This document shows, in pieces, positions 20,901-30,789 of a DNA stretch of 64,000 bases. The DNA lies in the NCBI GenBank assembly GCA_039105265.1, contig JAPFFF010000017.1, positions 1,302,001 through 1,366,000 on the forward strand, given 5' to 3'. The stretch comes from Tritrichomonas musculus (lineage: Eukaryota; Parabasalia; Tritrichomonadida; Tritrichomonadidae). The position numbers and the translations under genes are program-made. The notes beneath the pieces are model-generated. The model was not told where the DNA came from. It saw nothing but the letters and a program-made list of their open reading frames with translations, and searched no databases. Each line of letters starts with the position of its first letter. Position 1 is the stretch's first letter.

Positions 20901-21158
20901 TAAAAGACTTATTTTTGAAAAAGTAATATAATAATCTAATAAGCTTGGATTTGATTTAAAAATATTTTTCATAGATTCAATAAAATTCTGATATGATTCA
21001 AGAAATTGGTCAGCATCGCCATAAAATTTGAATCCACGAAAACTTTGATGAAAGTATGAATGTAATAAAATTACTTTCATTCCGATAAAAGAGCGTTTTT
21101 GTGTTTCCTTTTCTTCATTCATGCAAAAATACGCTGTTTCATCTTTGAGAAATATCAT
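17913..21158 (-). CDS. Large protein of unknown function with a Cys/His pair motif
   Basis: A 1081-aa protein. The body is mostly helical with several low-complexity acidic inserts (NEEEEEEEANEDVEEANEN near residue 155; DDNDDDDNNNDEN near 590). One segment, CTKHHEFIAVDWNSLIPKL then SYKCPYC (about 350-380), has the spacing of half a RING or other zinc-binding site, like that in the C-terminal part of UBR-type ligases, but the UBR box and full RING are not seen. No signal peptide or membrane segments. Function unknown. It is divergent from the 179-aa gene with 67 bp between starts, so the two probably share a promoter region. Confidence 0.65.
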   Translation of the reverse strand: MIFLKDETAYFCMNEEKETQKRSFIGMKVILLHSYFHQSFRGFKFYGDADQFLESYQNFIESMKNIFKSNPSLLDYYITFSKISLLSISFMSNFQYRIYLLKKLISLKSNKLTFLNIHPSHSEIVYHVFIILSSSFISRRGPLHFYQNEKFDEINEEEEEEEANEDVEEANENNININEVKDFININDESQISKLTDYLKSQISYFSLKCKSKTSTFLDFGTKMIFRSLSDNGVLSITKDIKQLLLSIFGEKIDFSTINAEFIDRPFSQNISEIIKNIKLFDQIILQINKIIDCNKILFQDENLLYVANPQFFVVTAYLLKLGRIEKSTNCKYKRHHSNSRNDDNDDNFEVCTKHHEFIAVDWNSLIPKLTPSYKCPYCVINDEPSNLSLTTSFNNTVPMTYDFERLDKDFKSDHRSIMYMNIYNAIEEDDLHPIELHLLRMIMIIAEARLKNKKEPINKHVKNQLAVCIASIAALLFPYTSFNLSATATILFIQNVLDKIKMLMLSHFNINQNDIKQTPTFREVRKLFSSSISPFMKGVFESLRKNVLNFNSKNEDKLFKEVIKFAIPSSASLSRKQKDSKVDDNDDDDNNNDENYRLNAPLKPMGSKFFLRQFLLDPNLRRKCPVIYDYLRLNDRFDRTRFIGKLVPSLRLILNYAYRSHSKEAIGKSINTIDGIDQDFLKNWREAASDIEKDLLTEEARKCLNDTLVDEPTIASFLPRRHENWPVMTVILSLSDAQNKFINTLSRYSNIVIKDIDDFEIATTSEAGRDNYRIRNTVLNIPLMNAIKGFFLDDEFGFHCKFEEKQEKQFRNELSEYTYYYIVHKSLSLRATFNYNGEGIVAQFKHIVNSKPMTNQQLCYLSKLKKDGKGAGLMLLLENLMFRLIGTSKNTDGSKSIVEEIQETLLKKGDKNDDNIASCYHLTSIENDAFFEFVNAKNHMTDKLTLSQIPSIYEFLASQLDDAVIIELSIGAQLSKSLKDPSHSESFISAEMDKIENMSKNEWLDVANVIVLLMAKMNENNENIRNIQSVLIKDLYDEIKELASLSRTQNHTFSKVLKTFRHFDITDLSLIYEYCMTKSI

Positions 21159-21225
21159 TGAAATGTTTTTTAAATGCCAAATATATTCAGAAATACAATA
21201 TTGTTTTAAAATATTTGTTTAAAGC

Positions 21226-21765
21226 ATGAGTGAACCACTCTTCTTAAAGCATTTTACTCATAAGAAAGTAAAAAATCTCAGAGAAGCAGTCAACAAAATT
21301 TATTTAGGAGAAGCTCTTATTTATTCTTTCGAATCTCCTAATTCTCTTTTTATTGGAAGTATCCCTTATCAATCGCAAGTTATTTGGCATCATCCGAATG
21401 AAGCTACATTGCACCTTGCCTCTGGTGGGTGTACATACTTTTTGTGGTCGCATTTAGTTGAAAACCTAGTTTTTACTGGTCTCGTTATATATAAATTCGA
21501 AATTTATAGTTTTGATATTTATATGATCTTTCATATATTTGATCCAATCAAATTTTGCACGTCAATAAAAATTGACGTTTTAAAAGACAGCCTGGAAGAA
21601 AAACTTCATGATGCCTTTAAACAGCATCAATTTGACGACTTAAATTCAAATGATTTTCTTCAGTTTCAAACAGAAACATATTTTTCACTTAATAAGGTTT
21701 TTCAAAGATATGGCGTAAGTATTGATGAAATCAATCCTTTTGTTCACATTGAAACAGAATCATAA
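21226..21765 (+). CDS. Small hypothetical protein, 179 aa
   Basis: Starts MSEPLFLKHFTHKKVKNLRE. A compact mixed alpha/beta sequence with a conserved-looking core (YSFESPNSLFIGSIPYQSQV ... LHLASGGCTYFLWSHL), a middle hydrophobic stretch and an amphipathic end. No family recognised. The ATG follows closely after the divergent gene start. The middle (IYKFEIYSFDIYMIFHIFDP) is less protein-like, so I checked it for an intron, but no ACTAAC acceptor is present. Confidence 0.55.
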   Translation: MSEPLFLKHFTHKKVKNLREAVNKIYLGEALIYSFESPNSLFIGSIPYQSQVIWHHPNEATLHLASGGCTYFLWSHLVENLVFTGLVIYKFEIYSFDIYMIFHIFDPIKFCTSIKIDVLKDSLEEKLHDAFKQHQFDDLNSNDFLQFQTETYFSLNKVFQRYGVSIDEINPFVHIETES

Positions 21766-21924
21766 ATTATGATGTGTGATTATATTTTTAACAGAAAATA
21801 TTTATCAAGATTTGTTTTCATTTTTATAAATAATTACTATGATTGAAATATTTGTAAACATACTACTTGCCAAATTAATATTTATTTATATATTACATAA
21901 CAAATTAGCCACGATGATTATTAT

Positions 21925-22305
21925 TTATTTTTGCCTTCTTTTATTTAATAAACGAACTTTTTCTTCATATAATTCTTTGAGCTCATTTTCTAGTTGTACA
22001 ATATAGTCAATATTTCTATTGTCAACTTGTTCAGTTATTGTTTCTGTTTGATCTAGTTCATTTGAGAGATTAATCTCTTCCTGTATTTGCTTTTCTAAAT
22101 CTTGAATCATTCTGTCTTCATCTTTGCAAATTTTTGTTAAGTCTTTTATTTGTTTTCTTGTTGTATCCATTTGTGATCCAACTGTCATTTCAATAGTGAT
22201 ATATTCAAGTAATTTGTTAGCATCAGATAATAATATTTTCTGCATTTCAATTCGTTTTTGTTCATCAGGATCGTTTGAAATGTTTTGATCAGAAGTTTTA
22301 CGCAT
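21925..22305 (-). CDS. Small coiled-coil protein, 126 aa
   Basis: The open frame begins at 22383, but the first ~26 residues are basic and hydrophobic and read like untranslated sequence; the methionine at 22305 (MRKTSDQNISNDPDEQKRIE) is a better start. The rest is one helical coiled coil (TTRKQIKDLTKICKDEDRMI ... LENELKELYEEKVRLLNKR). The shape would fit a small tethering, kinetochore or IFT subunit, but I do not recognise it. If the upper start is used the protein is 152 aa. Confidence 0.55.
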   Translation of the reverse strand: MRKTSDQNISNDPDEQKRIEMQKILLSDANKLLEYITIEMTVGSQMDTTRKQIKDLTKICKDEDRMIQDLEKQIQEEINLSNELDQTETITEQVDNRNIDYIVQLENELKELYEEKVRLLNKRRQK

Positions 22306-22475
22306 GAATTCAAGTAAAATGATTAATGTTTTTAAAATTAAACGGAAATAAAATTTGATTTTTTTTAATTTAAGTAAATGCAAATAAAAAATAACAAATA
22401 TAATAAAATATAAATAATAATAAGCTGGAATTGTTTAATTTTCCCAATTATATTATAAATTGAATAGTAATAATT

Positions 22476-24437
22476 TTATGGTAGTTTATTAGTTCTCCAG
22501 CTAATTGCTTTCTTTTCAATTTTTGGTCTTTGGCCTCTGAAGAAAATATTTTTAAGATTTTTGCAGTGGTGAAATGCCTTAGAAGAAATCAACTTTACAG
22601 ACGCTGGAATTTCAACATATCCAAGTGATTCGCAACCATCAAATGCTTCCTTTCCTATTGTCTTAAGATCATGATTAAGAATAATAGATGATAAAGATTT
22701 GTTTTCTTTAAATGTGCTATCTTTAAGTAAAGTAAGTTTTGATGGTAATTTGGCATACTTTAAGCTAGAGCAACCTTTGAAGGTGCCTTGTCCAAGGTTT
22801 TCTTTTTCAATTGATTCTGGTATATTTACAAATGTTAGTTTTGGACATGCACTAAAAGCTTCATCATCAATAACTTTAACAGAATTTGGAATATTCACTC
22901 TGATAAGGTCTTTATAGCCAGAAAATGCATGTTTTCCAATCTTTGTTACCCAGGGAGGTATGTTTGCATATTTAATTGATTTATTTATAGAGTTCATCTT
23001 AATTTCAGTTGTTCCTCGGGAAGAAAATACATATTCACCAAAAACTTTTTCCAAGAAAGAGTTGGCAAGTTTATCGCCTTTGCTGCTTAAATCGTTTACA
23101 AAGTTAATAACTTGCGGCAAATAATCTTCTTGATATATTGTTTCGTTTTCAGCCATTTTAATTAGTAATTTGAGTATTACTTCAGGGTTTATCATTGCAA
23201 AGTTTGTACTAATAATGGTAGATAGCATTTGTAGTTGCTGTGGTTTCTTATCTGGAACTTCATCATAATCAACATCAGAAGCATCATCAGCGGTGAGCCT
23301 AACATGGAAACTGAATGATTCTTCAATCTCAAGTTTTGAACTTTTGTGTTCGCTTTCAAAGGTTTCAATCATATCAATGTATCTATCAATTTCAGGTAAA
23401 TCTTCTGATTTAACTTCAGTCAGAAGATATTCTTTTTCTTGAGTAAGATGATAATAAATTTCAGCTGCTATTGGCCTATCATTAGGGGTACTATCCCAGC
23501 ATCTAATTAAAAGTTCCTTAAGTTGTGGAGTTAAACTGTCTGGGAAAAGTGGAAAAGCATTATCTTTGCTGATACGTTCTTGAACGAAAAATGGGCCTTT
23601 ATTCTTAAGGGGATCGCCTTGAAGTTTGAATGGTTCTGATCCTGTAGCAAAATAATAGAGTAAACGGCCAAGAGCATAAATATCAATAGGGTTATCATAT
23701 TTTGGATTTTCAGCAATTGTAGGATCTTGATAATAAATTGAGTCATTATTAATTTGAGTTTTGTTGATGTCATTTTCTGGGTCACTTGCACGTGATGTAC
23801 TGAAGTCGAATAATTTTGGATAATCATCAGAGTCAAGCCAAATTGTTCTGGGATTCAGACAACGATGAATGATTTTTTTGCTGTGAAGATAACGAACAGC
23901 TGATGCAAGTCCAATCATACAAATTTGTCGTTTAACTGGAGTTAGTTTATGCTTTGTTTTGATAGCATTATCTAGAGATTTATTTTGAAGATATTCAAGG
24001 AATATAGTTGGGCTTGGAGCGCTCTTTTCTTCGTCTTCTTCTGGTTCTTCATCATCGTCGTCGTCGTCGTCGTCATCTTCTTCTTCTTCTTCTTTTTTTA
24101 TAAAGCATATTGAATCATTGTAAATGTTAAAACCTTTAAAACCGACAATTGCTGGATGTACAAGTTCTTTTAAAAATATAACTTCTCTCATAAGCATGAG
24201 TTGCTTGTACCAAGCTTGATCCTTTTTATCATTTGATCCTTCGACAGAGCCTTTTTTAAGGATTTTTGGATTGAAAACTTTGCAAATGACATTTTCGTTA
24301 GTAGATGTGTCTTTTGCTAAAACAAATCTAGAAGGAGCACTTTCTTCTGCTCCTTCAAAAACGTCTCCATCGTTTTCATCTTCTTCAAAAGTATCGGCTT
24401 CGACGAAGACACCAGTTAATTCATCAACTTCAGACAT
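22476..24437 (-). CDS. Pseudokinase fused to BspA-like LRR_5 repeats
   Basis: About 653 aa from MSEVDELTGVFVEADTFEED; an ATG six codons upstream is also possible. Kinase-like domain (about 30-330): VICKVFNP (Lys kept), a long acidic insert (EEEEEDDDDDDDDDEE), then IIHRCLNPRTIWLD where HRDLKPEN is expected. The catalytic Asp is Cys and the Lys is Asn. DFS stands for DFG; YQDP and DIYALGRLLYYFATGSEPFK follow. It is thus probably catalytically dead. The C-terminus (about 470-650) has LRR_5 (BspA-type) repeats: IGKHAFSGYKDLIRVNIPNS, IDDEAFSACPKLTFVNIPES, IGKEAFDGCESLGYVEIPAS. A signalling scaffold is likely. A broken paralogue is at 40634-42458. Confidence 0.85.
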   Translation of the reverse strand: MSEVDELTGVFVEADTFEEDENDGDVFEGAEESAPSRFVLAKDTSTNENVICKVFNPKILKKGSVEGSNDKKDQAWYKQLMLMREVIFLKELVHPAIVGFKGFNIYNDSICFIKKEEEEEDDDDDDDDDEEPEEDEEKSAPSPTIFLEYLQNKSLDNAIKTKHKLTPVKRQICMIGLASAVRYLHSKKIIHRCLNPRTIWLDSDDYPKLFDFSTSRASDPENDINKTQINNDSIYYQDPTIAENPKYDNPIDIYALGRLLYYFATGSEPFKLQGDPLKNKGPFFVQERISKDNAFPLFPDSLTPQLKELLIRCWDSTPNDRPIAAEIYYHLTQEKEYLLTEVKSEDLPEIDRYIDMIETFESEHKSSKLEIEESFSFHVRLTADDASDVDYDEVPDKKPQQLQMLSTIISTNFAMINPEVILKLLIKMAENETIYQEDYLPQVINFVNDLSSKGDKLANSFLEKVFGEYVFSSRGTTEIKMNSINKSIKYANIPPWVTKIGKHAFSGYKDLIRVNIPNSVKVIDDEAFSACPKLTFVNIPESIEKENLGQGTFKGCSSLKYAKLPSKLTLLKDSTFKENKSLSSIILNHDLKTIGKEAFDGCESLGYVEIPASVKLISSKAFHHCKNLKNIFFRGQRPKIEKKAISWRTNKLP

Positions 24438-26625
24438 GAAATAGAATATTGTCAAATTTTTGGGTTAACTTTTTAAAAACTAAAAAGCAGTTTTTTTAAG
24501 TGTGGATCAATTGATATAAAAAGTGACATTGCTCTTTTAAAAACATAATTGAACAGATAAATGAGAGGTACGGGTACAAAAAATTTTTAAAAAATTCTTT
24601 ATATTAATATATTTTATTAAGTATATTCCATATTATATAAAAAATATTTAATGAAAGAGTTTTGTTCGTCAGGTGGAGTTTTATGAGTATTTTTATTATT
24701 TATCATAAACCATTGAAAGAGGTATCCATGTGAAGTGAAAACTCGTTATTTGATTTTTTTATTTTTACTTTAATTGAATGAATATTTTATTTTATGAAAA
24801 AATATTTAGATTATTTACTTCTATATATTCAGTACTGGCATTTGCCATAATTGGTTTTAATGGATGTTGAGAATTTAAAAACCATTTAAAAAATAATATT
24901 TCGTCTATATCTCGAGTCAAATAAAATATTTATGAATTTCAAATCAATAATATTATTTTGTATTCTATTTATATAATTTATTATCTGTTATATATCCATT
25001 TTATTAGCCATATATAGATTTAAATACAAATTTACATAAAAAAATTAAGAAAATGACTTATTTCTCAATTGATTTACGAAATAATTATATATTAATTGTA
25101 CATTATAATAAATATAAATATTTAAATAAATTATATTAGATAAATAAGTTACTTTATACTCTCATTTTAAAGAAAAATGTAATTAATATTTTGCATAATT
25201 TGAAATATTTTTCATCGTATTTTTGTACGTTATTATTGTTTAGTGATGTGAGATGATTATTTTCAGTGAAGTGAAGTTGATAGTGAAGTGATTCTTGAAA
25301 AATATAAATTTGCTCATCTTCAAAAAAAATATTATTAAAAATATTTTTTATAAAGTAAAATTATTAATGACTATATTATAAAAATAATTTTAATATTTAA
25401 TATATTGAAAACCAAAAAATAATCACAATACAAACCAACTTATTTTTAAAAAAAAATACAATTGAAAATCATCGTTTAATTGAATTTTTCATTTTTTTTT
25501 TTTTGTTAATTTATCTATTTAATATATTATGTAAAACTTAAATTCAAAATTTATATAGTATATAAATAATAATATATATATTATATATAAAATAAAACAA
25601 TGTTTTAATAAAAATACTACTAGGATAAAAACTGTTTATTATTTCAATATAATAAATATAATAACTGAAAAAGTTAAAAATTTATTAAAAATAAAATTAA
25701 ATATAAACAAGTGTATCTCTAGAAAATAAATGATTTTTAAACATATAAGTATTAATAAGTTATTAGGATATATATACTATAATGATTAATAAAACAAAAT
25801 TATATATATATTTATATTTCATCAATTTTTAAAAAAAAAAATTATATAGCCTCTCAATTATAAAACGATTTTTATTCAGAAAAATAAAAATAGAAATATC
25901 TCAAAAATAGGAGTATAAAATTCTTATCCATTAAAGTACATTCTTAGTATCAAAATAAAAAATAAGAAAATATGATCAATATTACAATATTTCGTCAATT
26001 TCTCTACATGAATACCTCTCCATTGAAATTATAAAAAAAATTCATCAAATATTTGATGAATTAAATGATAAATGTGTAAAATGAAGAATGATTTTTGCAT
26101 ATATAATATGATTTATCTTTTGAAACTTTTTCTACTCTTGAAAACATGAATTGCTAAAATCTGATATTAAATATTCTCAATGAAATCTTTTAAAAATGCC
26201 TTAAGATATGCGCTGATGATTTATTTATTTACCATGATTGGTTTAAATAAGAGATTGTTGGGAGAAATTAATGAATATGTCGTAATCTTTGTATTTTTTT
26301 CATTCAAAAATTTAATTGTTTTTAAAAAAAATAAAGGTTACAACGCAGCTACGCCTGACGAGTTGTTTTTTATTTTCATATATCTATTGTGTTATATATT
26401 AATTATCCTATAAATTGATATATAGTTATCCCTTGAGAATTAAACAACCATTCCAAAAAATGAGTCGTTAAATACAATTTTTTCATGAAAAAAATTGTTT
26501 TATTTTATATAAATAATTATTAAATATTAATATTATATTTATTAGTTAAATATCCGATAATTATGAATTAAAAATATTTTTTCATTAAGATATTTATATA
26601 TATTTAATTATTTTTGGCAATTTTG
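24438..26625. other. Gene-poor AT-rich region
   Basis: About 2.2 kb of very AT-rich sequence. One open frame (26180-26413) is hydrophobic low-complexity with no support. I see no tRNA, no clear repeats and no long inverted repeats in this part. It separates the pseudokinase-LRR gene from the mariner-type MITE. Confidence 0.5.
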
Positions 26626-27223
26626 TAAACTGGAACCAAAAAGTCAGTACCACCAAATAAGTTATCAAAAAGTTTTATATATGTTTAATAATATTTTTTT
26701 TCTTAAAATCGTAGCAAATTAGGCCAACTATCGCATTTAGACTCCCAAGACCGATATCACCAAATGTACATCCGATGTATTATACCATGAATTGCAAGAT
26801 TTTTCCAATTTGGTTATGCTTTTATAAAATCGCATATCTTTGAAATTACATTGTTACTTGATATTCTTACCTACCTTATTTAGTAATCCGACAGAAAAAT
26901 AGGAAAGTTTTTCCTTACAACTAGTTCCAGCTAATACTGTTATAGATACAATACTATATTTAAGTTATTCTCCTCAAGATCTTTTTTTTTTATATATAAC
27001 TTAAAAGTCAACGCACATATACTAAATGGAAACTTGGGAAAGAAAATTAATTACAGTGTTAATAATTAAGATAATTAAGATATATTTTTTTTATTTTTAT
27101 AAACTTTTTGAAACGGCCAAAATCTCACTTTTTGAAGCAATTTTATTTTATTTTCTCTTCATTTCTTTTGAATTTTCACTTTTTTGAGAACTTTTGTGGT
27201 ACTGAGTTTTTGGTTCCAGTTTA
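26626..27223. mobile_element. Mariner-type MITE (28-bp terminal inverted repeats, TA ends)
   Basis: The left end 26626-26653 and the right end 27196-27223 are inverted repeats of 28 bp with one mismatch. Both start TAAACTGGAACCAAAAA and end CAGTACCAC. The outermost TA on each side fits a TA target-site duplication, as Tc1/mariner elements make. The 598-bp element has no usable ORF, so it is non-autonomous or decayed. A GGAACCAAAACTC string occurs again at 27351, 130 bp past the right end. The family assignment rests on the TA and TIR only. Confidence 0.7.
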
Positions 27224-27771
27224 ACTTCTTTCCCTATGAATAAATAATCAAAACAATAAGTATTTCATATAGTACAATAAATGTTTAAAATAAACATATA
27301 ATAAAATTATTGAGATATAAAATATTAAAGGAAATAAAAGCAAAATAAGGAACCAAAACTCGAGCGAAAGAAGAGCTGACACAAGGAGGGCTTCCCCCCT
27401 TGGGGAGGGGGTCTGGTCCGATAGAGAGCGACCAATATTTTTGCGGAGCTGATGCTCTTTTCTATTATCAGTCAAAATGATAAATCAACTAATTATTTTA
27501 AGGCAATTGGCTTTCTTTTAAATTTTTTATTTATAAATATGTTTTTGTTAATATGAAACAAATGTTTAATATGAAATAATAAGTAATATTCTATAAATTT
27601 ATGTTAAAAAACTACAATGATCGTCAAAAACAGTTTCATTTTAAATATGAAACTGGTAATTGTGTTTTTCAACTGCAGCTACGCCCTAAAAGGTTGATTT
27701 TAAAACGATTTTGCATTTTTGAAGGCTCTTCAAAGAAGGCTAACTACACCAATTCTTTTTTATTATTTAAA
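27224..27771. other. Intergenic region with a GC-rich islet
   Basis: 548 bp. The A/T sequence is interrupted at about 27355-27470 by an abrupt GC-rich patch (see the ncRNA candidate). A minus-strand frame (27248-27475) reads through the patch but ends in hydrophobic A/T sequence and is not credible. A further small open frame (27601-27819) runs into the 3' end of the 1005-aa gene. Confidence 0.5.
27360..27463 (+). ncRNA. Candidate structured RNA, snRNA-like 3' end
   Basis: A GC-rich islet in an A/T background. Pairing seen by eye on the plus strand: AAGAGC (27371-27376) with GCTCTT (27454-27459), or, as an alternative, GGAGC/GCTCT (27445-27449 with 27454-27458). Inside: a CCCCC/GGGGG-type hairpin and GGTC/GACC (27415-27418 with 27430-27433). 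AATATTTTTG at 27434-27443 resembles an Sm site and is followed by the GGAGC-TGAT-GCTCT stem-loop and a T run, the layout of a Pol II/III snRNA 3' end. No U1, U2, U4, U5 or U6 core sequence is recognised. It could instead be a repeat relic. Confidence 0.25.
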
Positions 27772-30700
27772 TCAAAAATCTTGTTCGATATCATCTTCGA
27801 GTTTATTTACTTCAATTGAAATTTTGACTTGTTTATCAATAACTTTTTCTTTTACAACGTAATTTGCATTTTTTTGGCTATCTTTAAATGGATCTTTCAA
27901 ATTCAATTTCTTCTTTATTTCGATGTAACTACGGAACTTTTTAAATTTTTGATTAAATAATTCTAAATCCAAAGATCTTTGAGTTATAGGAATGTACATA
28001 AAATTGTCGCTGATAATATTAAAGAATAACTTATTCTTTATTTTAGTAATTAATTTAAAGAATTGCTCATCCAAAAAAATAAAATGTGAACGAATAATTA
28101 TTTGTATTTGTTCTTCTGTCCAAAAGTGTCTTTCATTAATTTGATTTTCTAGCTGATTTATATGTTCTTCTGATATTTCTCTAAGTTGACTAGCCAAAAT
28201 CTGTTCAATATTTTGAAATAATTCATTGAAAATATCGAGTATGAATGAGCTACATCTGTTTCGAAAAACAATGTCGAATTCTGGTGTATATAAAAGAATC
28301 TCATTTATCAACAAATATAATATGTTTATATTAGTTTCATTTTGTTGATATACTGATTTAATCATTTGAATACGATTTTGAATAATCTGTTTCAAATTGT
28401 ATGAGTCAGAGTTTAATTTCATTTCTAAATATAATCCGCTTATTGTTGAAGTTTGAATATTACTAAATCTTTGTTTAGTTTCAGATAACAATGAAATTGG
28501 AGATGAATAAAATAAATCACCTAAAGTTTGTTGAAATTCAAAATATGTATCATATTCATTTACAGCGATATCAATTGTTTTTACATCTCCATAAACATGA
28601 GTGCTTATGCTATCATCCATAAATTTGGAATGCTTGAAATCATCTTTAAGATAAATGAATTTTGGATTTTCATTATAATTAATGAAGTATTCATTTTCAT
28701 CATCTTTTTGGTTTTCTTCTTTCAATTGACTTAAAGAATGTTGTAAATATTTTAATTTATCGTTTGTACTTTGGCATTCTGTTATAAATTTGTGGTTTAT
28801 AATGAATTGTTTTTGATCATCAAAATGATTTAGAAAACTAAATAATGTGATATTAACATCAGATTTCAATGAAAGAAATGAATATATTTGAAAAACAATA
28901 CGATGAATATCTGGCAAATTCTGCTTTTCTTTTGGGACATGAAGTAATAAAAAAAGTGGTTTAATTATTTCATCTGTGGGATCATTAAAATCAAAAGTTA
29001 AATATTTGAAGAATAAATCGCCAACTATGCCATAAATAAAGATTTTCGTTTTATCTTTTGAACTCAAATCTGGAAATTTTCCATTAATGAAATGATAATT
29101 CATTGAAATTAAATCATTTTCATTTGAATTCATATATAAAACAATTGGTACTCGTTGATCTTTTCCATGATAGAAATCTTTTTTAATTTCATCAAAAATT
29201 TTTGAATCAAATTTCCAATTAAAATTCTTTTCATCAAAGTAAAAAATTTTATATAATTTAACTTCTTTATCACAAATTCCGTTATCGAATTTAAAAACTT
29301 GTGGCCTTGCATGTATGTCATAACATAATATTCCATTATCTAGTTTGTAAGTATTAGAAGAAGGATTCCAAAAAGATTCTGGAGATTCATTTTTATTATC
29401 AAATGTTTTGGTAGCTGTTTTTAATTTTTGTTGAATTTGATTGATTTCATTGTTTAGTAATTCATCAAATTCATCATGATTTTGCTCAAATGGTAGTTTT
29501 TCTTTATCAAGTATTGCCTTTTCTTTTTTAATTTGAAAATTTTCTTTGGTCTTTTTTTGAAATTCTATGAATCGTTGACGATCCTTAATTGATTCTGCCA
29601 AATTTACATAGTTTGGTACTTTTATTTCAAGGAACTTTTTATACAAATTGGCAAATACTTCAGAAATTCTAGCATATGAAGAATCTAATTTATCGAAAAT
29701 TAATTGAAGTTGATAAAATGAAAGATCTTGAACGATATCCATTGTATCAAAGTTTTTTAATACATTTTGATCGATGGCCATGAATATATCACGTTTTTTA
29801 AATTTCTTTTCTAGCTCGTCATGTGTGATAATCGGATGAGAGGAAGAATGTTTACTAAATTGCCCTTTTTTTAAAAAGTACAACAGCTCTAAATAGCAGT
29901 TGATGTTCCCTAATTCATGGAATGTATCAAAATCATTGAATTCAAATCTAATAAAAAGTAATTTTGAGCATCTTTCATAAATCTTTCTTTTAGTTTTTTT
30001 GATGAAAAAACGGTTAAATAAAGCTCTAAAAAATGATATTGTAGAATTAACTTGCATTATTGGATTTTGAAAATTGAAATATAGAATTTCAAACTTTTTA
30101 TCTTTCTTTTTAAGAAAATCAATAACGGATGAAACAGTTTTCATTTCAATCGAATTTATTTCTGCTGAAAGTTCTTTATCATTAATTGATAAAAGATACT
30201 TCTTGACATATTTTTGAAATGAGTTATTTTCATGAATTTGTGAAAAATGATCAAATTTGATGGGAAACTGGATTTTAGTTCCTATGTAATTGATTAAATT
30301 TAACAAAAAACGATCAGTAAGAATTTGAACAATTTTCTCTGAATAAATATTAAAAATTATTTGAACTTGAATCAGAAATACATCTTCATCTTTATTTCTA
30401 AAGATATTTTGATCAAGAAAATATGGGATATTTGCTTTTTGGAAGTTTTCAATTAATGATTTCTGAAGATTAGCTTCATTATCGAAAAAGAGAGGTTTTT
30501 CTGTTTCATCATCTGTGAGGATATTTAAAATCGATAGTAAAAAATAACCACTAATAATCTGTTTTGTACTAATTAATTTATTTTTGGATAATGGTTGAAG
30601 AATCAAGTTAGCTTTTTCGATAATATCTTTCTGTGAAATTTTATAATATATTTTTGTGAGTATTTCTGTTAATATTCTTGTTTGGTTCTTTTCTGTTTCA

Positions 30701-30789
30701 AAATAAGGTTTAGTGATTTTTTTATCTTTATTAAATTCAGGGTTTTGTGATAAATAGTTTAGCGTGTGGTTGTTGTTTTCGATTGCCAT
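27772..30789 (-). CDS. Large hypothetical protein (1005 aa), no recognised domain
   Basis: Starts MAIENNNHTLNYLSQNPEFN. A soluble, mainly helical protein with many Phe, Tyr, Asn and Lys. A coiled-coil stretch (about 410-480) precedes a more compact part with GILCYDIHARPQVFKFDNGI and IFIYGIVGDLFFKYLTFDFN, then further helices with HFWTEEQIQIIIRSHFIFL. No enzyme motif, transmembrane segment or signal peptide seen. It is divergent from the SecA-like gene with 2 kb between starts. Neither the length nor the sequence shows relation to that neighbour, but co-localisation may matter. Confidence 0.65.
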   Translation of the reverse strand: MAIENNNHTLNYLSQNPEFNKDKKITKPYFETEKNQTRILTEILTKIYYKISQKDIIEKANLILQPLSKNKLISTKQIISGYFLLSILNILTDDETEKPLFFDNEANLQKSLIENFQKANIPYFLDQNIFRNKDEDVFLIQVQIIFNIYSEKIVQILTDRFLLNLINYIGTKIQFPIKFDHFSQIHENNSFQKYVKKYLLSINDKELSAEINSIEMKTVSSVIDFLKKKDKKFEILYFNFQNPIMQVNSTISFFRALFNRFFIKKTKRKIYERCSKLLFIRFEFNDFDTFHELGNINCYLELLYFLKKGQFSKHSSSHPIITHDELEKKFKKRDIFMAIDQNVLKNFDTMDIVQDLSFYQLQLIFDKLDSSYARISEVFANLYKKFLEIKVPNYVNLAESIKDRQRFIEFQKKTKENFQIKKEKAILDKEKLPFEQNHDEFDELLNNEINQIQQKLKTATKTFDNKNESPESFWNPSSNTYKLDNGILCYDIHARPQVFKFDNGICDKEVKLYKIFYFDEKNFNWKFDSKIFDEIKKDFYHGKDQRVPIVLYMNSNENDLISMNYHFINGKFPDLSSKDKTKIFIYGIVGDLFFKYLTFDFNDPTDEIIKPLFLLLHVPKEKQNLPDIHRIVFQIYSFLSLKSDVNITLFSFLNHFDDQKQFIINHKFITECQSTNDKLKYLQHSLSQLKEENQKDDENEYFINYNENPKFIYLKDDFKHSKFMDDSISTHVYGDVKTIDIAVNEYDTYFEFQQTLGDLFYSSPISLLSETKQRFSNIQTSTISGLYLEMKLNSDSYNLKQIIQNRIQMIKSVYQQNETNINILYLLINEILLYTPEFDIVFRNRCSSFILDIFNELFQNIEQILASQLREISEEHINQLENQINERHFWTEEQIQIIIRSHFIFLDEQFFKLITKIKNKLFFNIISDNFMYIPITQRSLDLELFNQKFKKFRSYIEIKKKLNLKDPFKDSQKNANYVVKEKVIDKQVKISIEVNKLEDDIEQDF

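Noticed and set aside
17913-21158. Calling the 1081-aa protein a UBR-family E3 ligase
   Set aside because: Only half of a RING-like Cys/His pattern is seen; no UBR box or full RING.
21226-21765. A hidden intron in the 179-aa gene
   Set aside because: The middle is odd, but there is no ACTAAC-type acceptor and the frame is open throughout.
24500-26600. Possible genes in the AT-rich gap, including 26180-26413
   Set aside because: Hydrophobic low-complexity frames only; no coding-type composition or motif.
27248-27475. 75-codon frame over the GC-rich islet
   Set aside because: The frame ends in A/T-derived hydrophobic residues; the islet looks more like structured RNA or a repeat.
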